The notes: a model not told the origin generated them from the letters alone. DNA of 57,915 nt from Pseudovibrio sp. Ad37 (GCF_001623075.1 NZ_LMCF01000212.1:1-57915), one strand, 5' to 3'. Shown: positions 15,535 through 24,107, counted from the first letter of the stretch. Made by a program: numbers and translations.

Positions 15535-15676
15535 ATTCTCTTTCATCCGGACTATAACCGTCGGTTCCGGGTTCTCACCGGATCTGCTGACCCTTCCTGA
15601 ATATGGAAGGCGCTCGCGGACTTATGGCACGAAGGCCCATCACCACCGGTAGGGAATTACACCCCGCCCTGAGAAT
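15535..15676 (-). promoter_or_regulatory. FMN riboswitch (RFN element)
   Basis: On the minus strand the conserved RFN blocks appear in order: P1 strand ATTCTC, CAGGGCGGGGTG, AATTCCCTACCGGTGGT, AGTCCGCGAGCG, GGTCAGCAGATCCGGTG, CCGGAACCGACGGTTATAG, GTCCGGATGAAAGAGA, and the closing P1 strand GAGAAT. The aptamer is complete. Between it and ribN lie 138 nt, long enough for an expression platform; I could not decide between termination and start-site masking. A perfect inverted repeat, TTTCAGT/ACTGAAA (15736-15752), lies further upstream of the aptamer. Confidence 0.95.
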
Positions 15677-15813
15677 TATCTCCCATCATTGGGAGACCTG
15701 TTTTCTAACAGATTCTCAGGAAATTGCGAGTTGTCTTTCAGTCTAACTGAAAACACGTTTGTGAACGGACTGTCACCCCAATACTGCCTCGCAACCTGAT
15801 GCCAGGAGAGCTG

Positions 15814-16236
15814 CTATCGCAGATCCCATTGGCGCAGTTCCTCACGGTATGTTTCGGGAAAATCCCAGTGTTCTGCAGCTTCTAAAACACCTTCCCACGC
15901 TTTTACGTGAGGCTTACCCGTCCGCACAGTGCGGCTCATATACATAATGGCAGATTTATTCTGCCCACCGCTGCGAACCGGAAGAAAGACCTTGTCCAGA
16001 CCCTTGCGGAAAAGCGCCTCTGCGCCATCCACAATTGTAATTTCTCCAATGCGGCAATCCCACAGAACACCGTGAACACGCTTCCCCGGCGCTTTCACCA
16101 TGGAAGGAACGCCTTCAGACGTCACGATAAAGCGATAGCCATCCATGGAAGCTGGCCCCAGCGCTTTGGCTTGCGGGCAACGACTTGCCATGGTTTTCGG
16201 GTTCATCAAGCGGCCATAAGCGAAATAAATCGGCAT
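15814..16236 (-). CDS. Gamma-glutamylcyclotransferase-like (GGCT/AIG2) protein
   Basis: A 140-residue protein starting MPIYFAYGRLMNPKTMASRC. Y-F-A-Y-G-x-x-M is the nucleotide-like binding loop of the GGCT/AIG2 fold, followed by 'GYRFIVTSEGVPSMVKAPGKRVHGVLWD'. Members release 5-oxoproline from gamma-glutamyl compounds or glutathione. The usual catalytic Glu region fits 'GAEALFRKGLDKV' only loosely, so activity and substrate are open. The ATG at 16236 is preferred over a TTG just upstream. It follows a HAD phosphatase gene after 24 bp. Confidence 0.75.
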   Translation of the reverse strand: MPIYFAYGRLMNPKTMASRCPQAKALGPASMDGYRFIVTSEGVPSMVKAPGKRVHGVLWDCRIGEITIVDGAEALFRKGLDKVFLPVRSGGQNKSAIMYMSRTVRTGKPHVKAWEGVLEAAEHWDFPETYREELRQWDLR

Positions 16237-16260
16237 CAATTCAACTCATTACAAAGAAGG

Positions 16261-16923
16261 TCAGGCGACAAGACTGTCAGCAAGGTGAGCGGCAAGCTCT
16301 TCACGCGAAGCAACCACTATATCAGCTCCGCAATCTGCAAGCTCACTTTCAGAGCCATAGCCCCAAAGCACACCAACGGAGCGGACGCCATTTTCCTTCG
16401 CTGCGATAATGTCGTGCTTGCGATCACCAATCATAAGACACTGAGAGGCGTCCAGATTTTCTTGTTCCAACAGATAGGCCAAAAGGTCCACCTTGTTGCC
16501 ACGGGTCATGTCCAACTCGCAGCCATAGGTTTTCTCAAAAAAACCATCCATCTCAAAGTGCGCGACAATCTTTTCCGCATAAACCCAAGGTTTGGATGTG
16601 CAAACAAACAAGCGATCTCCGCGATCCTTAGCAGCCTGCAGCAGCTCAATGATCCCATCGTAACGCACGTTTTCATAAAGCCCAACGGTGGTGAAACGCT
16701 CACGATAAAGGCGAATACCCTCAAGGATCAGCTCTTCATCTTCCGTATTCAGAAGTTGGCGATAGGTTTCTGTGAGAGGCGGCCCGATGACGAAAGCAAG
16801 ATCTTCAGCGGGAGGAACGTCGAGGCCAAGCTTTTCAAGCGCGTATTGAACGCTCGTTACAATGCCGACAAAAGGGTCTGTCAGCGTTCCATCTAGATCA
16901 AAAAGCAGAGTGCGCAAAGCCAA
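16261..16923 (-). CDS. HAD-family phosphatase, phosphoglycolate phosphatase-like
   Basis: A 220-residue HAD hydrolase. Motif I is LLFDLDGTLTD (nucleophile Asp and acid/base Asp), motif II is the T-S in 'FVCTSKPW', the motif III Lys lies in 'RGNKVDLL', and motif IV is MIGDRKHD. A helical cap lies between motifs I and II, as in Gph-type enzymes. The frame has no ATG near the start: it begins with TTG at 16923 or TTG at 16917, the second having GAGG at a better spacing. It starts 35 bp after pccA ends and is probably co-transcribed. Substrate unproven. Confidence 0.85.
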   Translation of the reverse strand: MALRTLLFDLDGTLTDPFVGIVTSVQYALEKLGLDVPPAEDLAFVIGPPLTETYRQLLNTEDEELILEGIRLYRERFTTVGLYENVRYDGIIELLQAAKDRGDRLFVCTSKPWVYAEKIVAHFEMDGFFEKTYGCELDMTRGNKVDLLAYLLEQENLDASQCLMIGDRKHDIIAAKENGVRSVGVLWGYGSESELADCGADIVVASREELAAHLADSLVA

Positions 16924-16958
16924 ATCCTCAACATAGGAATTGGCTTCGCACCAACTCC

Positions 16959-18971
16959 TTATTCAAATTCCATGATAACAGCATCAACTGCCAGACTGTC
17001 ACCCGGTGCAGCCTTGATAGCGCTTACCACACAATCGCGTTCGGCCCGAAGCACATTTTCCATTTTCATGGCTTCAACAATGGCCAGCTGCTCTCCAGCT
17101 TTCACTTCCTGCCCTTCTTCTACATGAAGAGAAACAACAAGGCCCGGCATTGGGCAAAGCAACAGGTTGGATGTATCCGGTGCAACTTTCTCAGGCATCA
17201 GTGCTGCAAGCTCAGCATTGCGAGGCGTCATCACCTTGGCAACAACAGAATAGCCTTGCCAGTCCAGCTGGTAACCATTCTCAACAGACCGCACTTGGGC
17301 ACTTACAGCACGATCACCAACGTGACCTTTCCAAAGCATATCGCCCGGAACCCAGGAGGACGCAACGCGTTCGCGAGCACCACCCTCAACACACACATCA
17401 ATATCAAGTGGTGTTGCCGCCATGCCTTCAATCAATTCAGCATCCAGCTTCTCACCATTGATGAGAACGCCCCACTCACGGCGCACACCGCCATGATGCG
17501 GACGCAGGCGACCCGGCAAGTGATCCAGACGCTCACGCTCGATCAGATGCATGGAAAGAGCAACTGACGCCAACACATTACGAGCCTCAGCATCAGGAGT
17601 AGCTGGCTCAAACCCATCAGGATATTCATCAGCAATAAAGCCGGTTGCCAATTGACCCGAACGCCAGCGCGGATGCTTCATGAGAGATGCAAGAAACGGC
17701 ACGTTGTGCTGGATGCCATCCACCTGAAACTCATCAAGTGCAGTGCTCATGCCTTCGATCGCTTCAGCTCGTGTCGGCGCATAGGTCACCAGTTTTGCGA
17801 TCATCGGATCGTAGAACATGGAGATTTCAGAGCCTTCCACCACGCCAGTATCATTACGCACCACATAAGCACCGTGATCACCTTCTGCAGGCGGACGATA
17901 GCGCGTCAGGCGGCCAATGGATGGCAGGAAGTTGCGGTACGGATCCTCAGCATAGATACGACTTTCAACAGACCAACCATTCAGCTTGACCTCTTCCTGC
18001 TTCAAAGAAAGCTCTTCACCAGCTGCAACACGGATCATCTGCTCAACCAGATCCACACCAGTGATCAGTTCAGTCACCGGATGTTCCACCTGAAGGCGGG
18101 TGTTCATCTCAAGAAAGAAGAAGCTCTTATCCTGTCCAGCAACAAACTCAACAGTACCCGCACTGTCATAGTCAACAGCCTTGGCAAGCGCGACTGCCTG
18201 CTCACCCATCTTGCGGCGAGTTTCTTCGTCCAGCAAAGGAGACGGCGCTTCTTCAATCACCTTCTGGTTACGACGCTGAATGGAACATTCGCGTTCACCC
18301 AGATAAACCGCATTGCCGTGTTTATCGCCCAGCACCTGAATTTCAATATGGCGCGGGTTCTCAATAAACTTCTCGATGAAGATACGATCATCGCCAAAGG
18401 AGCTGATAGCTTCAGACTTTGCGCGCTCGAAGCCATCCATGGCCTCTTCATCATTCCAGGCAATACGCATGCCTTTACCACCGCCACCAGCGGAGGCCTT
18501 AATCATCACCGGGTAACCAACCTCAGAGGCAATCCGCTTGGCATCTTCAGGGCTTTCAATCAGCCCCATATATCCAGGTACAGTGGAAACATCAGCTTCC
18601 GCCGCAAATCGCTTGGAGGTGATCTTATCTCCCATCACCTCAATCGCTTTTGGATTGGGGCCGATAAAGACAATGCCTTCCTGCTTCAAACGCTCACAGA
18701 ATTCTGCGCGTTCGGAAAGAAAGCCATAACCTGGATGAACAGCCTCAGCACCGGTCTGCTTACATGCTTCAATAATCTTGTCGATCACAAGGTATGATTT
18801 CGCTGCAGCCGGCTCACCAATGTGAACGGCCTCATCAGCCATCTCCACATGAAGCGCATCCCGGTCCGCATCGGAGTAAACAGCAACCGTTTTGATCCCC
18901 ATCGTTTTTGCCGTTTTGATAACACGGCAAGCGATTTCCCCACGGTTTGCGATCAGAATCTTTGAAAACAT
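16959..18971 (-). CDS. pccA: Propionyl-CoA carboxylase, biotin-carboxylase/BCCP (alpha) subunit
   Basis: A 670-residue subunit that carboxylates biotin with ATP and bicarbonate and carries the biotin for conversion of propionyl-CoA to methylmalonyl-CoA. The biotin carboxylase N-domain (ILIANRGEIACRV), the ATP-grasp loop (KASAGGGGKGMRI) and 'FLEMNTRLQVEHPVTE' are in order. A PCC-type BT domain follows ('HHGGVRREWGVLING'). The C-terminal biotinyl motif EAMKMEN is near residue 640. Start at 18971 (MFSKILIANRG) is typical; ATG at 18977 is possible. Its partner pccB lies at 21735, separated by folB and the small secreted paralogues. Confidence 0.93.
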   Translation of the reverse strand: MFSKILIANRGEIACRVIKTAKTMGIKTVAVYSDADRDALHVEMADEAVHIGEPAAAKSYLVIDKIIEACKQTGAEAVHPGYGFLSERAEFCERLKQEGIVFIGPNPKAIEVMGDKITSKRFAAEADVSTVPGYMGLIESPEDAKRIASEVGYPVMIKASAGGGGKGMRIAWNDEEAMDGFERAKSEAISSFGDDRIFIEKFIENPRHIEIQVLGDKHGNAVYLGERECSIQRRNQKVIEEAPSPLLDEETRRKMGEQAVALAKAVDYDSAGTVEFVAGQDKSFFFLEMNTRLQVEHPVTELITGVDLVEQMIRVAAGEELSLKQEEVKLNGWSVESRIYAEDPYRNFLPSIGRLTRYRPPAEGDHGAYVVRNDTGVVEGSEISMFYDPMIAKLVTYAPTRAEAIEGMSTALDEFQVDGIQHNVPFLASLMKHPRWRSGQLATGFIADEYPDGFEPATPDAEARNVLASVALSMHLIERERLDHLPGRLRPHHGGVRREWGVLINGEKLDAELIEGMAATPLDIDVCVEGGARERVASSWVPGDMLWKGHVGDRAVSAQVRSVENGYQLDWQGYSVVAKVMTPRNAELAALMPEKVAPDTSNLLLCPMPGLVVSLHVEEGQEVKAGEQLAIVEAMKMENVLRAERDCVVSAIKAAPGDSLAVDAVIMEFE

Positions 18972-19219
18972 GCCCATCCCACATACACACCTTCTTTATT
19001 TACAGTGCAGGGTTGTAGGCATCTCTACGCACTTCCGCAACCTCACAATAGGGCGAAGAACCATCGCACTTTCGTAGGGGCAATGGATGCGCAGAGCATC
19101 TAAATTTTGACGGACTTTCACCCGAATAAAGAGCATTACCTTCTAAAATGCGTTGAGTTTCTCTCTCACCTCTGGCAACACAGTTTTCCAACAGTCAGAA
19201 AGTCCTCAGGAGCCAAACA

Positions 19220-19600
19220 ATGAATGAAAACAAGATTTTTCTGGAAGGCCTGTCTTTCTATGCATTCCATGGTCTCCATGATGAAGAAGCCAAATTGGGT
19301 CAACGCTTTATCATTGATCTGACCTGTTGGGCCGATTTTGAAAAGGCAACTGTTTCAGATGACTACGAAGACACCATCTGCTACGGCACCCTTGCGAAAA
19401 CTGTCGAGGATGTTGTGACCAACTCCCGCTTCAATCTGCTGGAACGTCTTGCCGGAGCTATCTGTGAGGCCGTTTTCGCAATGGATCAGCAAATCTCCAA
19501 GATCACTGTGAGAGTGAATAAACCCTCTGCGCCAGTGCCGGTTCATACAGGCGGGTTTGGCGTAGAAGTCACACGTACACGGCCAGCAGCAAAAAGTTAA
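19220..19600 (+). CDS. folB: Dihydroneopterin aldolase
   Basis: FolB cleaves 7,8-dihydroneopterin to hydroxymethyl-dihydropterin and glycolaldehyde in folate synthesis. The 126 residues show 'IFLEGLSFYAFHGLHDEEAKLGQRFIIDL', then the Y-G-x-L of 'TICYGTLAKTVEDVV', 'FNLLERLAGAI' with the pterin-binding Glu, and 'ITVRVNKPSAPVP' with the catalytic Lys. AGGAG precedes the ATG. It is divergent from pccA. Confidence 0.93.
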   Translation: MNENKIFLEGLSFYAFHGLHDEEAKLGQRFIIDLTCWADFEKATVSDDYEDTICYGTLAKTVEDVVTNSRFNLLERLAGAICEAVFAMDQQISKITVRVNKPSAPVPVHTGGFGVEVTRTRPAAKS

Positions 19601-19737
19601 ATCAACGGCATCTTCTTTAGAACCGACTAACCACCGCTCACCTTGATACTCGCACTTTTGGGCTATTGCCTTCAAAACATATGGAACTGCGGCGTTCACG
19701 CCTGCATCAACATCTGCTTTGTAAGGCAACTGATCCC

Positions 19738-20040
19738 ATGCGTAATGCCTCCACCACCATTATTGCCAGTAGTCTCATAACTCTGTTGTGGGTAGCCTCA
19801 GCCAATGCTCAGGCGCGCCCGGATGCAAGGAGCCTGACTTGTGAACAGGCCAAGCAGCTGGTCAACAGCCGTGGAGGCGTCGTCCTGACCACAGGCCCGC
19901 GAACCTATGAGCGCTTTGTGAGCAACATCAGGTATTGCCTGCACAACGAAGTGCTTCGCAGAGAGTGGGCCCAGACCAAAGACAACAACTCCTGCCAGAT
20001 CGGTTATCGCTGCTCACCACGCACACGGCAGAACCAGTAA
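19738..20040 (+). CDS. Small secreted four-cysteine protein, paralogue 1
   Basis: A 100-residue protein with a signal peptide (MRNASTTIIASSLITLLWVA, cleavage near A-N-A/Q-A). The mature family pattern is L-T-C-x-Q-A-K-x-L-V ... G-G-V-V-L-x-T-G-x-x-T-Y-x-R-F-V ... Y-C ... T-K-D-N-N-S-C-x-I-G-Y-x-C. Four cysteines are present, likely two disulfides in the periplasm. Similar proteins occur widely in Rhizobiales as hypotheticals. It is the first of four tandem paralogues. AAGG lies somewhat far from the ATG. Function unknown. Confidence 0.75.
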   Translation: MRNASTTIIASSLITLLWVASANAQARPDARSLTCEQAKQLVNSRGGVVLTTGPRTYERFVSNIRYCLHNEVLRREWAQTKDNNSCQIGYRCSPRTRQNQ

Positions 20041-20054
20041 CAAAGGAGGAGACT

Positions 20055-20375
20055 ATGCGGATATCAACATTACTCGTTCTTTCGAGCACTCTGGCCCTCA
20101 TAGTTTCCACCACTGCACAGGCACGGCCTGATACTCGGCAAATGTCCTGTCTGGAAGCCCGCTCTGTCGTGCAACGCGCCGGCGGCATTGTATTGAGCAC
20201 TGGCGTCCGTACCTACGATCGGTTCGTCGCAGGACTCCAGTTCTGCCAGCCTTACGAACGCTTGATGAGCCGTTGGGTTCCCACGAAAGACCAGAAGCGC
20301 TGTTTCATCGGCTATTCATGTGAACCGGGTTACAACAGCGGCGAAGGACCATTCGGCTCTGATATCTTCGACTGA
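20055..20375 (+). CDS. Small secreted four-cysteine protein, paralogue 2
   Basis: A 106-residue protein starting at 20055 behind a strong AGGAGGAG, 14 bp after paralogue 1 stops, so they are co-transcribed. The signal peptide is MRISTLLVLSSTLALIVSTT. The mature pattern keeps all four cysteines: M-S-C-L-E-A-R, L-Q-F-C, K-R-C-F-I-G-Y and S-C-E-P. It has a Gly/Asp-rich C-terminal tail the others lack. A longer upstream start would overlap paralogue 1 and lacks a signal peptide. Function unknown. Confidence 0.78.
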   Translation: MRISTLLVLSSTLALIVSTTAQARPDTRQMSCLEARSVVQRAGGIVLSTGVRTYDRFVAGLQFCQPYERLMSRWVPTKDQKRCFIGYSCEPGYNSGEGPFGSDIFD

Positions 20376-20925
20376 GTCCTCTGAAGATCCACGTTTCGAG
20401 CAAATACACTGCAGTTGCACCACAAAACGCAGCTGCAGTTACCCACATTCGAATCCTTCATCCACATCCTGCGAAACTCACCTTGCCTGTTCAGCATGAC
20501 CAACAAGCGGTTGAGAACTCCTTTCTGCACCACCATCAAGCAAAAATGTGCGCTTGATCACAGACAGGTAAGTAATCCCCAAGAACACGAACACACGAAT
20601 TCGTTATCGGCCAAAATTCAGAGTTGTGAAAAGAAAATTTTGTGTTCCAAAACACATCTTACTCAAAAATTTCCAGTAAACATACAATCATCAACGAACA
20701 ACAACAAACCACAAACACCAAAACACAAAGCATACAACAAAAATAAGCTTGAACAAAACAATATAACTACAAGTTACAAGATATAAGGCGGCACGGAGTT
20801 GCCTTGTATCAGTCTAAATTGAAAAGACACGCCGAAATAACAACCAACATCGGCAAAACCCCATCAGGAAGACTGCTCCTCCCGGTCTTTCGCTCTGAAA
20901 ATGACTAGAACTGAAAGTAAAACAA
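20376..20925. other. Long gene-free spacer with an A/C-only tract
   Basis: A 550-bp region separates paralogue pairs 1-2 and 3-4. The part at about 20685-20745 is almost purely A and C on the plus strand with hardly any G, so a transcript would be unstructured. I see no credible gene: the one longer frame is low-complexity Asn/Lys/Thr. The right end carries the leader hairpin of paralogue 3. A promoter for paralogues 3-4 is probably here, but I cannot fix its boxes. Confidence 0.45.
20867..20891 (+). ncRNA. Leader hairpin with a GCTCCTCCC loop, upstream of paralogue 3
   Basis: GGAAGAC (20867-20873) pairs with GTCTTTC (20885-20891), with one G-U and a closing T-G wobble, leaving the loop GCTCCTCCC. 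The loop is complementary to Shine-Dalgarno sequences. It lies 35 nt ahead of the start codon. A second version before paralogue 4 keeps loop and stem with base changes. It could be a leader element or part of a processed small RNA. Confidence 0.5.
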
Positions 20926-21216
20926 ATGAAAAAGATCGCTCTGACCCTATCCGTACTTGGCCTCGTATCTGCTGCTTCTATCGCTCAGGCTGCTCTGGTA
21001 AACACCGGTGACCTGACTGCCTCCCAGGCAAAGTCACTCGTACAGGACAAAGGCGCAATCGTCCTCGCAACTGGCCCAGGCCTCTATGACCGCTTCGTTG
21101 CAAACGCTTCTTACTGCGCCTCACACGAAGAAACACAGCGCGCTTACGTCGTAACCAAGGACTCCAACAGCTCCCTCATCGGTTACACCTGCGTCGTCGA
21201 AAACAGAGATAACTAA
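20926..21216 (+). CDS. Small secreted two-cysteine protein, paralogue 3
   Basis: A 96-residue protein with a clean signal peptide (MKKIALTLSVLGLVSAASIA, cleavage A-Q-A/A). It belongs to the same family as paralogues 1 and 2, but two of the four cysteines are replaced: L-T-A-S-Q-A-K in place of L-T-C, and D-S-N-S-S-L-I-G-Y in place of S-C-x-I-G-Y. Y-C and T-C near the end remain. It is very similar to paralogue 4, so the pair is a recent duplication. The ribosome site is weak (GAAAGTAA). Function unknown. Confidence 0.78.
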   Translation: MKKIALTLSVLGLVSAASIAQAALVNTGDLTASQAKSLVQDKGAIVLATGPGLYDRFVANASYCASHEETQRAYVVTKDSNSSLIGYTCVVENRDN

Positions 21217-21263
21217 GCCTCTAATACGCCTCAAGTTAGAGGGCCTCCCCCATCAGCCTCTTA

Positions 21264-21293
21264 GGGAAAGACTGTTCCTCCCAAGTCTTTCTC
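21264..21293 (+). ncRNA. Leader hairpin with a GTTCCTCCCA loop, upstream of paralogue 4
   Basis: GGGAAAGACT (21264-21273) pairs with AGTCTTTCTC (21284-21293), a 10-bp stem with one wobble and loop GTTCCTCCCA. Compared with the hairpin at 20867 the TCCTCCC loop is kept, while stem pairs change from wobble to Watson-Crick, which supports a selected structure. It lies 39 nt before the start codon. Confidence 0.5.
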
Positions 21294-21332
21294 TCCCCAA
21301 ATAACACAAATTAAAAATTGAAAGTAAGACCA

Positions 21333-21632
21333 ATGAAAAAGATCGCTCTGACCCTTTCCGTCCTCAGCCTCGTCTCTGTTGCTTCTGTTGCTCAGGCTAT
21401 GAACGCTCCACGCACCAATACAACTGACCTCACAGGGTCTCAGGTAAAGTCTCTGGTGCAAGAAAAAGGTGCGATCGTTCTCTCCACAGGTCCAGGCCTT
21501 TATGACCGTTACGTAGCAAATGGCTCTTACTGTAGCCCAAGCGAAGAAACACAGCGCGCCTACGTTGTTACAAAAGACTCCAACCACTCCCTCATTGGTT
21601 ACACCTGCGTGGTCGAAAACGACGAAAGATAA
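21333..21632 (+). CDS. Small secreted two-cysteine protein, paralogue 4
   Basis: A 99-residue protein starting MKKIALTLSVLSLVSVASVA (signal peptide). Its mature sequence is nearly that of paralogue 3 apart from a short N-terminal insertion (M-N-A-P-R-T-N-T). It lacks the same two cysteines and keeps Y-C and T-C. The duplicated unit includes the leader hairpin and a hairpin right after the stop codon (CTAACT/AGTTAG; the counterpart after paralogue 3 is CCTCTAA/TTAGAGG). It is followed by the terminator at 21669. Function unknown. Confidence 0.78.
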   Translation: MKKIALTLSVLSLVSVASVAQAMNAPRTNTTDLTGSQVKSLVQEKGAIVLSTGPGLYDRYVANGSYCSPSEETQRAYVVTKDSNHSLIGYTCVVENDER

Positions 21633-21668
21633 GACCTAACTCGCCCCAAGTTAGTCCCCCTTCCCATC

Positions 21669-21706
21669 AAAAAAACCCGGCCTTCTCACGAAGGCCGGGT
21701 TTTTTT
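21669..21706. terminator. Bidirectional terminator
   Basis: AAAAAAACCCGGCCTTC (21669-21685) pairs perfectly with 21690-21706 around a TCAC loop. There is a T-tract on each strand. It separates the convergent paralogue 4 and pccB. Confidence 0.9.
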
Positions 21707-21734
21707 GTTATTCAGCTCGATCAGACAACAGTCC

Positions 21735-23267
21735 TTAGAGCGGGATGTTGTCGTGCTTTCGCCAAGGCATCTGCTGGTTCTTGGTCCGCAACATCGCAAG
21801 CGCTCTCGAAATGCGCATCCGTGTAGACTGCGGCATGATCACCTCATCAATGTAGCCACGCTCCGCAGCAACAAATGGGTTCGCAAACCGATCTTCATAA
21901 TCCTTGGTGCGCTCGGCAATCTTCTCAGAATCACCCAGCTCGTTGCGATAGAGGATCTCAACGGCACCCTTTGCACCCATCACAGCAATCTCAGCAGATG
22001 GCCATGCATAATTCATATCACCACGAATGTGTTTGGAGCTCATCACATCATACGCGCCGCCATAAGCTTTACGCGTGATCACTGTGATTTTCGGAACAGT
22101 CGCTTCACCATAAGCAAACAGCAGCTTTGCGCCATGCTTGATCAACCCACCATATTCCTGCGCAGTCCCTGGCAAAAAGCCCGGGACATCCACGAAGGTT
22201 ACCAGCGGAATGTTGAAGCAGTCACAGAAACGAACAAAACGCGCAGCCTTCCGGCTTGCATCACTGTCCAGAACACCCGCAAGAACCATTGGCTGGTTGG
22301 CGACAATACCAACTGTGCGTCCTTCGACGCGGCCAAAGCCAGTGATAATGTTTCCGGCAAAGCTTTCCTGAATCTCAAAGAAATCCTGCTCATCGACAGT
22401 CTTTAGGATCAGTTCCCGCATATCATACGGTTTGTTCGGATTATCCGGAACCAGCGTATTGAGGCTCTCATCCAAACGAGATGGATCATCATAAACGGAG
22501 AGTTCAGGCAGGGGAGCCTGATTGTTCATCGGCAGATAATCCACCAAACGACGAATCTGCAGCAACGCTTCCACATCATTGTCAAACGCACCATCGGCGA
22601 TGGAAGATTTGGTCGTGTGAATGCTCGCGCCGCCAAGTTCCTCAGCCGTCACAGTCTCATTGGTCACTGTTTTCACAACATCAGGACCAGTGACGAACAT
22701 GTAGGAGGTATCGCGCACCATAAAGATGAAATCGGTCATGGCAGGTGAATACACATCACCACCAGCACATGGACCCATAATCACAGAAATCTGCGGAATA
22801 ACACCAGATGCCTGAATGTTGCGCCAGAATACCTCACCGTATCCACCGAGCGCAGCAACACCTTCCTGAATACGAGCACCACCTGCATCAAAGATCCCGA
22901 TGATCGGTGCGCGGTTCTGCAGCGCCATATCCTGGATCTTCATGATCTTCTCGGCGTGTGTCTCAGACAGCGATCCGCCAAACACAGTGAAGTCTTTCGA
23001 GAAGAGGTAAACGGTACGGCCGTTGATGGTTCCCCAACCAGCAACAACACCATCCCCAGGGAAGTGCGTTTCCTCCATACCAAACTCAGTACAGCGGTGC
23101 TGCTTGAACATATCGAATTCTTCGAAGGAACCTTCATCTAGCAGAATTTCAATGCGCTCTCGTGCGGTGAGTTTTCCGCGTTTGTGCTGCGCATCAATTC
23201 GGCGTTGTCCCCCACCAAGCCGCGCTTCATCACGTCTTTTTTCTAATTCAGCTAGAACTTCCTTCAT
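21735..23267 (-). CDS. pccB: Propionyl-CoA carboxylase, carboxyltransferase (beta) subunit
   Basis: A 510-residue subunit that transfers carboxyl from biotin to propionyl-CoA. The length and the opening '[33 protein letters not shown]' are typical of PccB. The two crotonase-fold halves carry the oxyanion loops '[11 protein letters not shown]' and '[13 protein letters not shown]' in the N-half, and '[15 protein letters not shown]' and '[15 protein letters not shown]' in the C-half. It pairs with pccA at 16959 though not contiguous with it. The pathway feeds propionyl-CoA into succinyl-CoA. Confidence 0.93.
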   Translation of the reverse strand: MKEVLAELEKRRDEARLGGGQRRIDAQHKRGKLTARERIEILLDEGSFEEFDMFKQHRCTEFGMEETHFPGDGVVAGWGTINGRTVYLFSKDFTVFGGSLSETHAEKIMKIQDMALQNRAPIIGIFDAGGARIQEGVAALGGYGEVFWRNIQASGVIPQISVIMGPCAGGDVYSPAMTDFIFMVRDTSYMFVTGPDVVKTVTNETVTAEELGGASIHTTKSSIADGAFDNDVEALLQIRRLVDYLPMNNQAPLPELSVYDDPSRLDESLNTLVPDNPNKPYDMRELILKTVDEQDFFEIQESFAGNIITGFGRVEGRTVGIVANQPMVLAGVLDSDASRKAARFVRFCDCFNIPLVTFVDVPGFLPGTAQEYGGLIKHGAKLLFAYGEATVPKITVITRKAYGGAYDVMSSKHIRGDMNYAWPSAEIAVMGAKGAVEILYRNELGDSEKIAERTKDYEDRFANPFVAAERGYIDEVIMPQSTRMRISRALAMLRTKNQQMPWRKHDNIPL

Positions 23268-23441
23268 CAGATATCTCAGCTCCCAATCTAACTGAGTTAT
23301 CTCCTAGCACGCCCCTACGCACAAAAACTAGTAAGCCGTTGGATTGAGAAGCCTCATGCAATGCAACTGATTACTGCCTCAACCCAACAACCAATAACCC
23401 TTGGGAAACCAAGCATTCTTTGATGCTTTGACAGCTAAAAC

Positions 23442-23927
23442 TCACTCTGCCTCATCAGCACTGCCAGCATTGAGCAATCCATATTTTTCTTCGCCTATTT
23501 TCTCAAGAAGCTCCAATTGAGTCTCAAGGAAATCACAATGGCCTTCTTCATCTGCCAGTAAACTGTCAAAAAGAGCCATTGTCACGAAGTCACCTTGCTG
23601 CTCACAGAACACACGAGATTCGCTGTAATACACAATCGCTTCACGCTCCCCTGCCAGATCTGCTTCCAGTACTTCCTTCACTGAGGAACCGATGCGTAAG
23701 GGCGCGATATGCTGCAGGTTTGGGTGCCCTTCCAAAAAGACAACTCTTTCCACCAACCGATCCGCATGATGCATTTCTTCAATCGATTCAGCCCGCTCTT
23801 TCTTTGCGAGTTTGGTGTAACCCCAATCTTCAAGAAGTCTGAAATGCACCCAGTATTGATTGACAGCTCCAAGTTCCATGGAAATGGCTTTGTTCAAACG
23901 TTCAATGACACCGTCTTTTGCTCTCAT
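23442..23927 (-). CDS. bfr: Bacterioferritin, paralogue A
   Basis: A 161-residue iron-storage subunit. The ferroxidase ligands are all in place: Glu18, Glu51, His54, a Glu in 'DLAGERE' near 94, and Glu/His in '[11 protein letters not shown]' (about 127/130). Met52, the haem ligand, is present in 'EEMHHAD'. It extends a few residues past the E. coli protein at the C-terminus. A second bfr lies directly upstream at 24163, so mixed 24-mers are possible. I saw no clear iron box. Confidence 0.92.
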   Translation of the reverse strand: MRAKDGVIERLNKAISMELGAVNQYWVHFRLLEDWGYTKLAKKERAESIEEMHHADRLVERVVFLEGHPNLQHIAPLRIGSSVKEVLEADLAGEREAIVYYSESRVFCEQQGDFVTMALFDSLLADEEGHCDFLETQLELLEKIGEEKYGLLNAGSADEAE

Positions 23928-24107
23928 GAGTTCTCAGTGCAAGCACTGCTCCTTAGGGAATGCAGGTGAAACACAACTCGTTTTGAACCGACCCTAAAAC
24001 GAGCTTTGATCCAGTAAACATAGATCAGCCTAACCCGCCGCCAACCCAAATCCCCTATCGTTCCTAATGAAGCGCTAGTCTGAAACAAACAACTTTAACC
24101 CAACAAA

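Noticed and set aside
20415-20786. 123-residue plus-strand frame in the paralogue spacer
   Set aside because: It is a by-product of the A/C-rich tract (Asn/Lys/Thr/Gln runs), without a ribosome site or family resemblance.
23978-24004. CTCGTTTT/AAAACGAG inverted repeat before a bacterioferritin gene as an iron-regulator box
   Set aside because: It does not match the Irr (ICE), RirA or Fur patterns I know; it may be only a weak hairpin, so no regulatory call was made.
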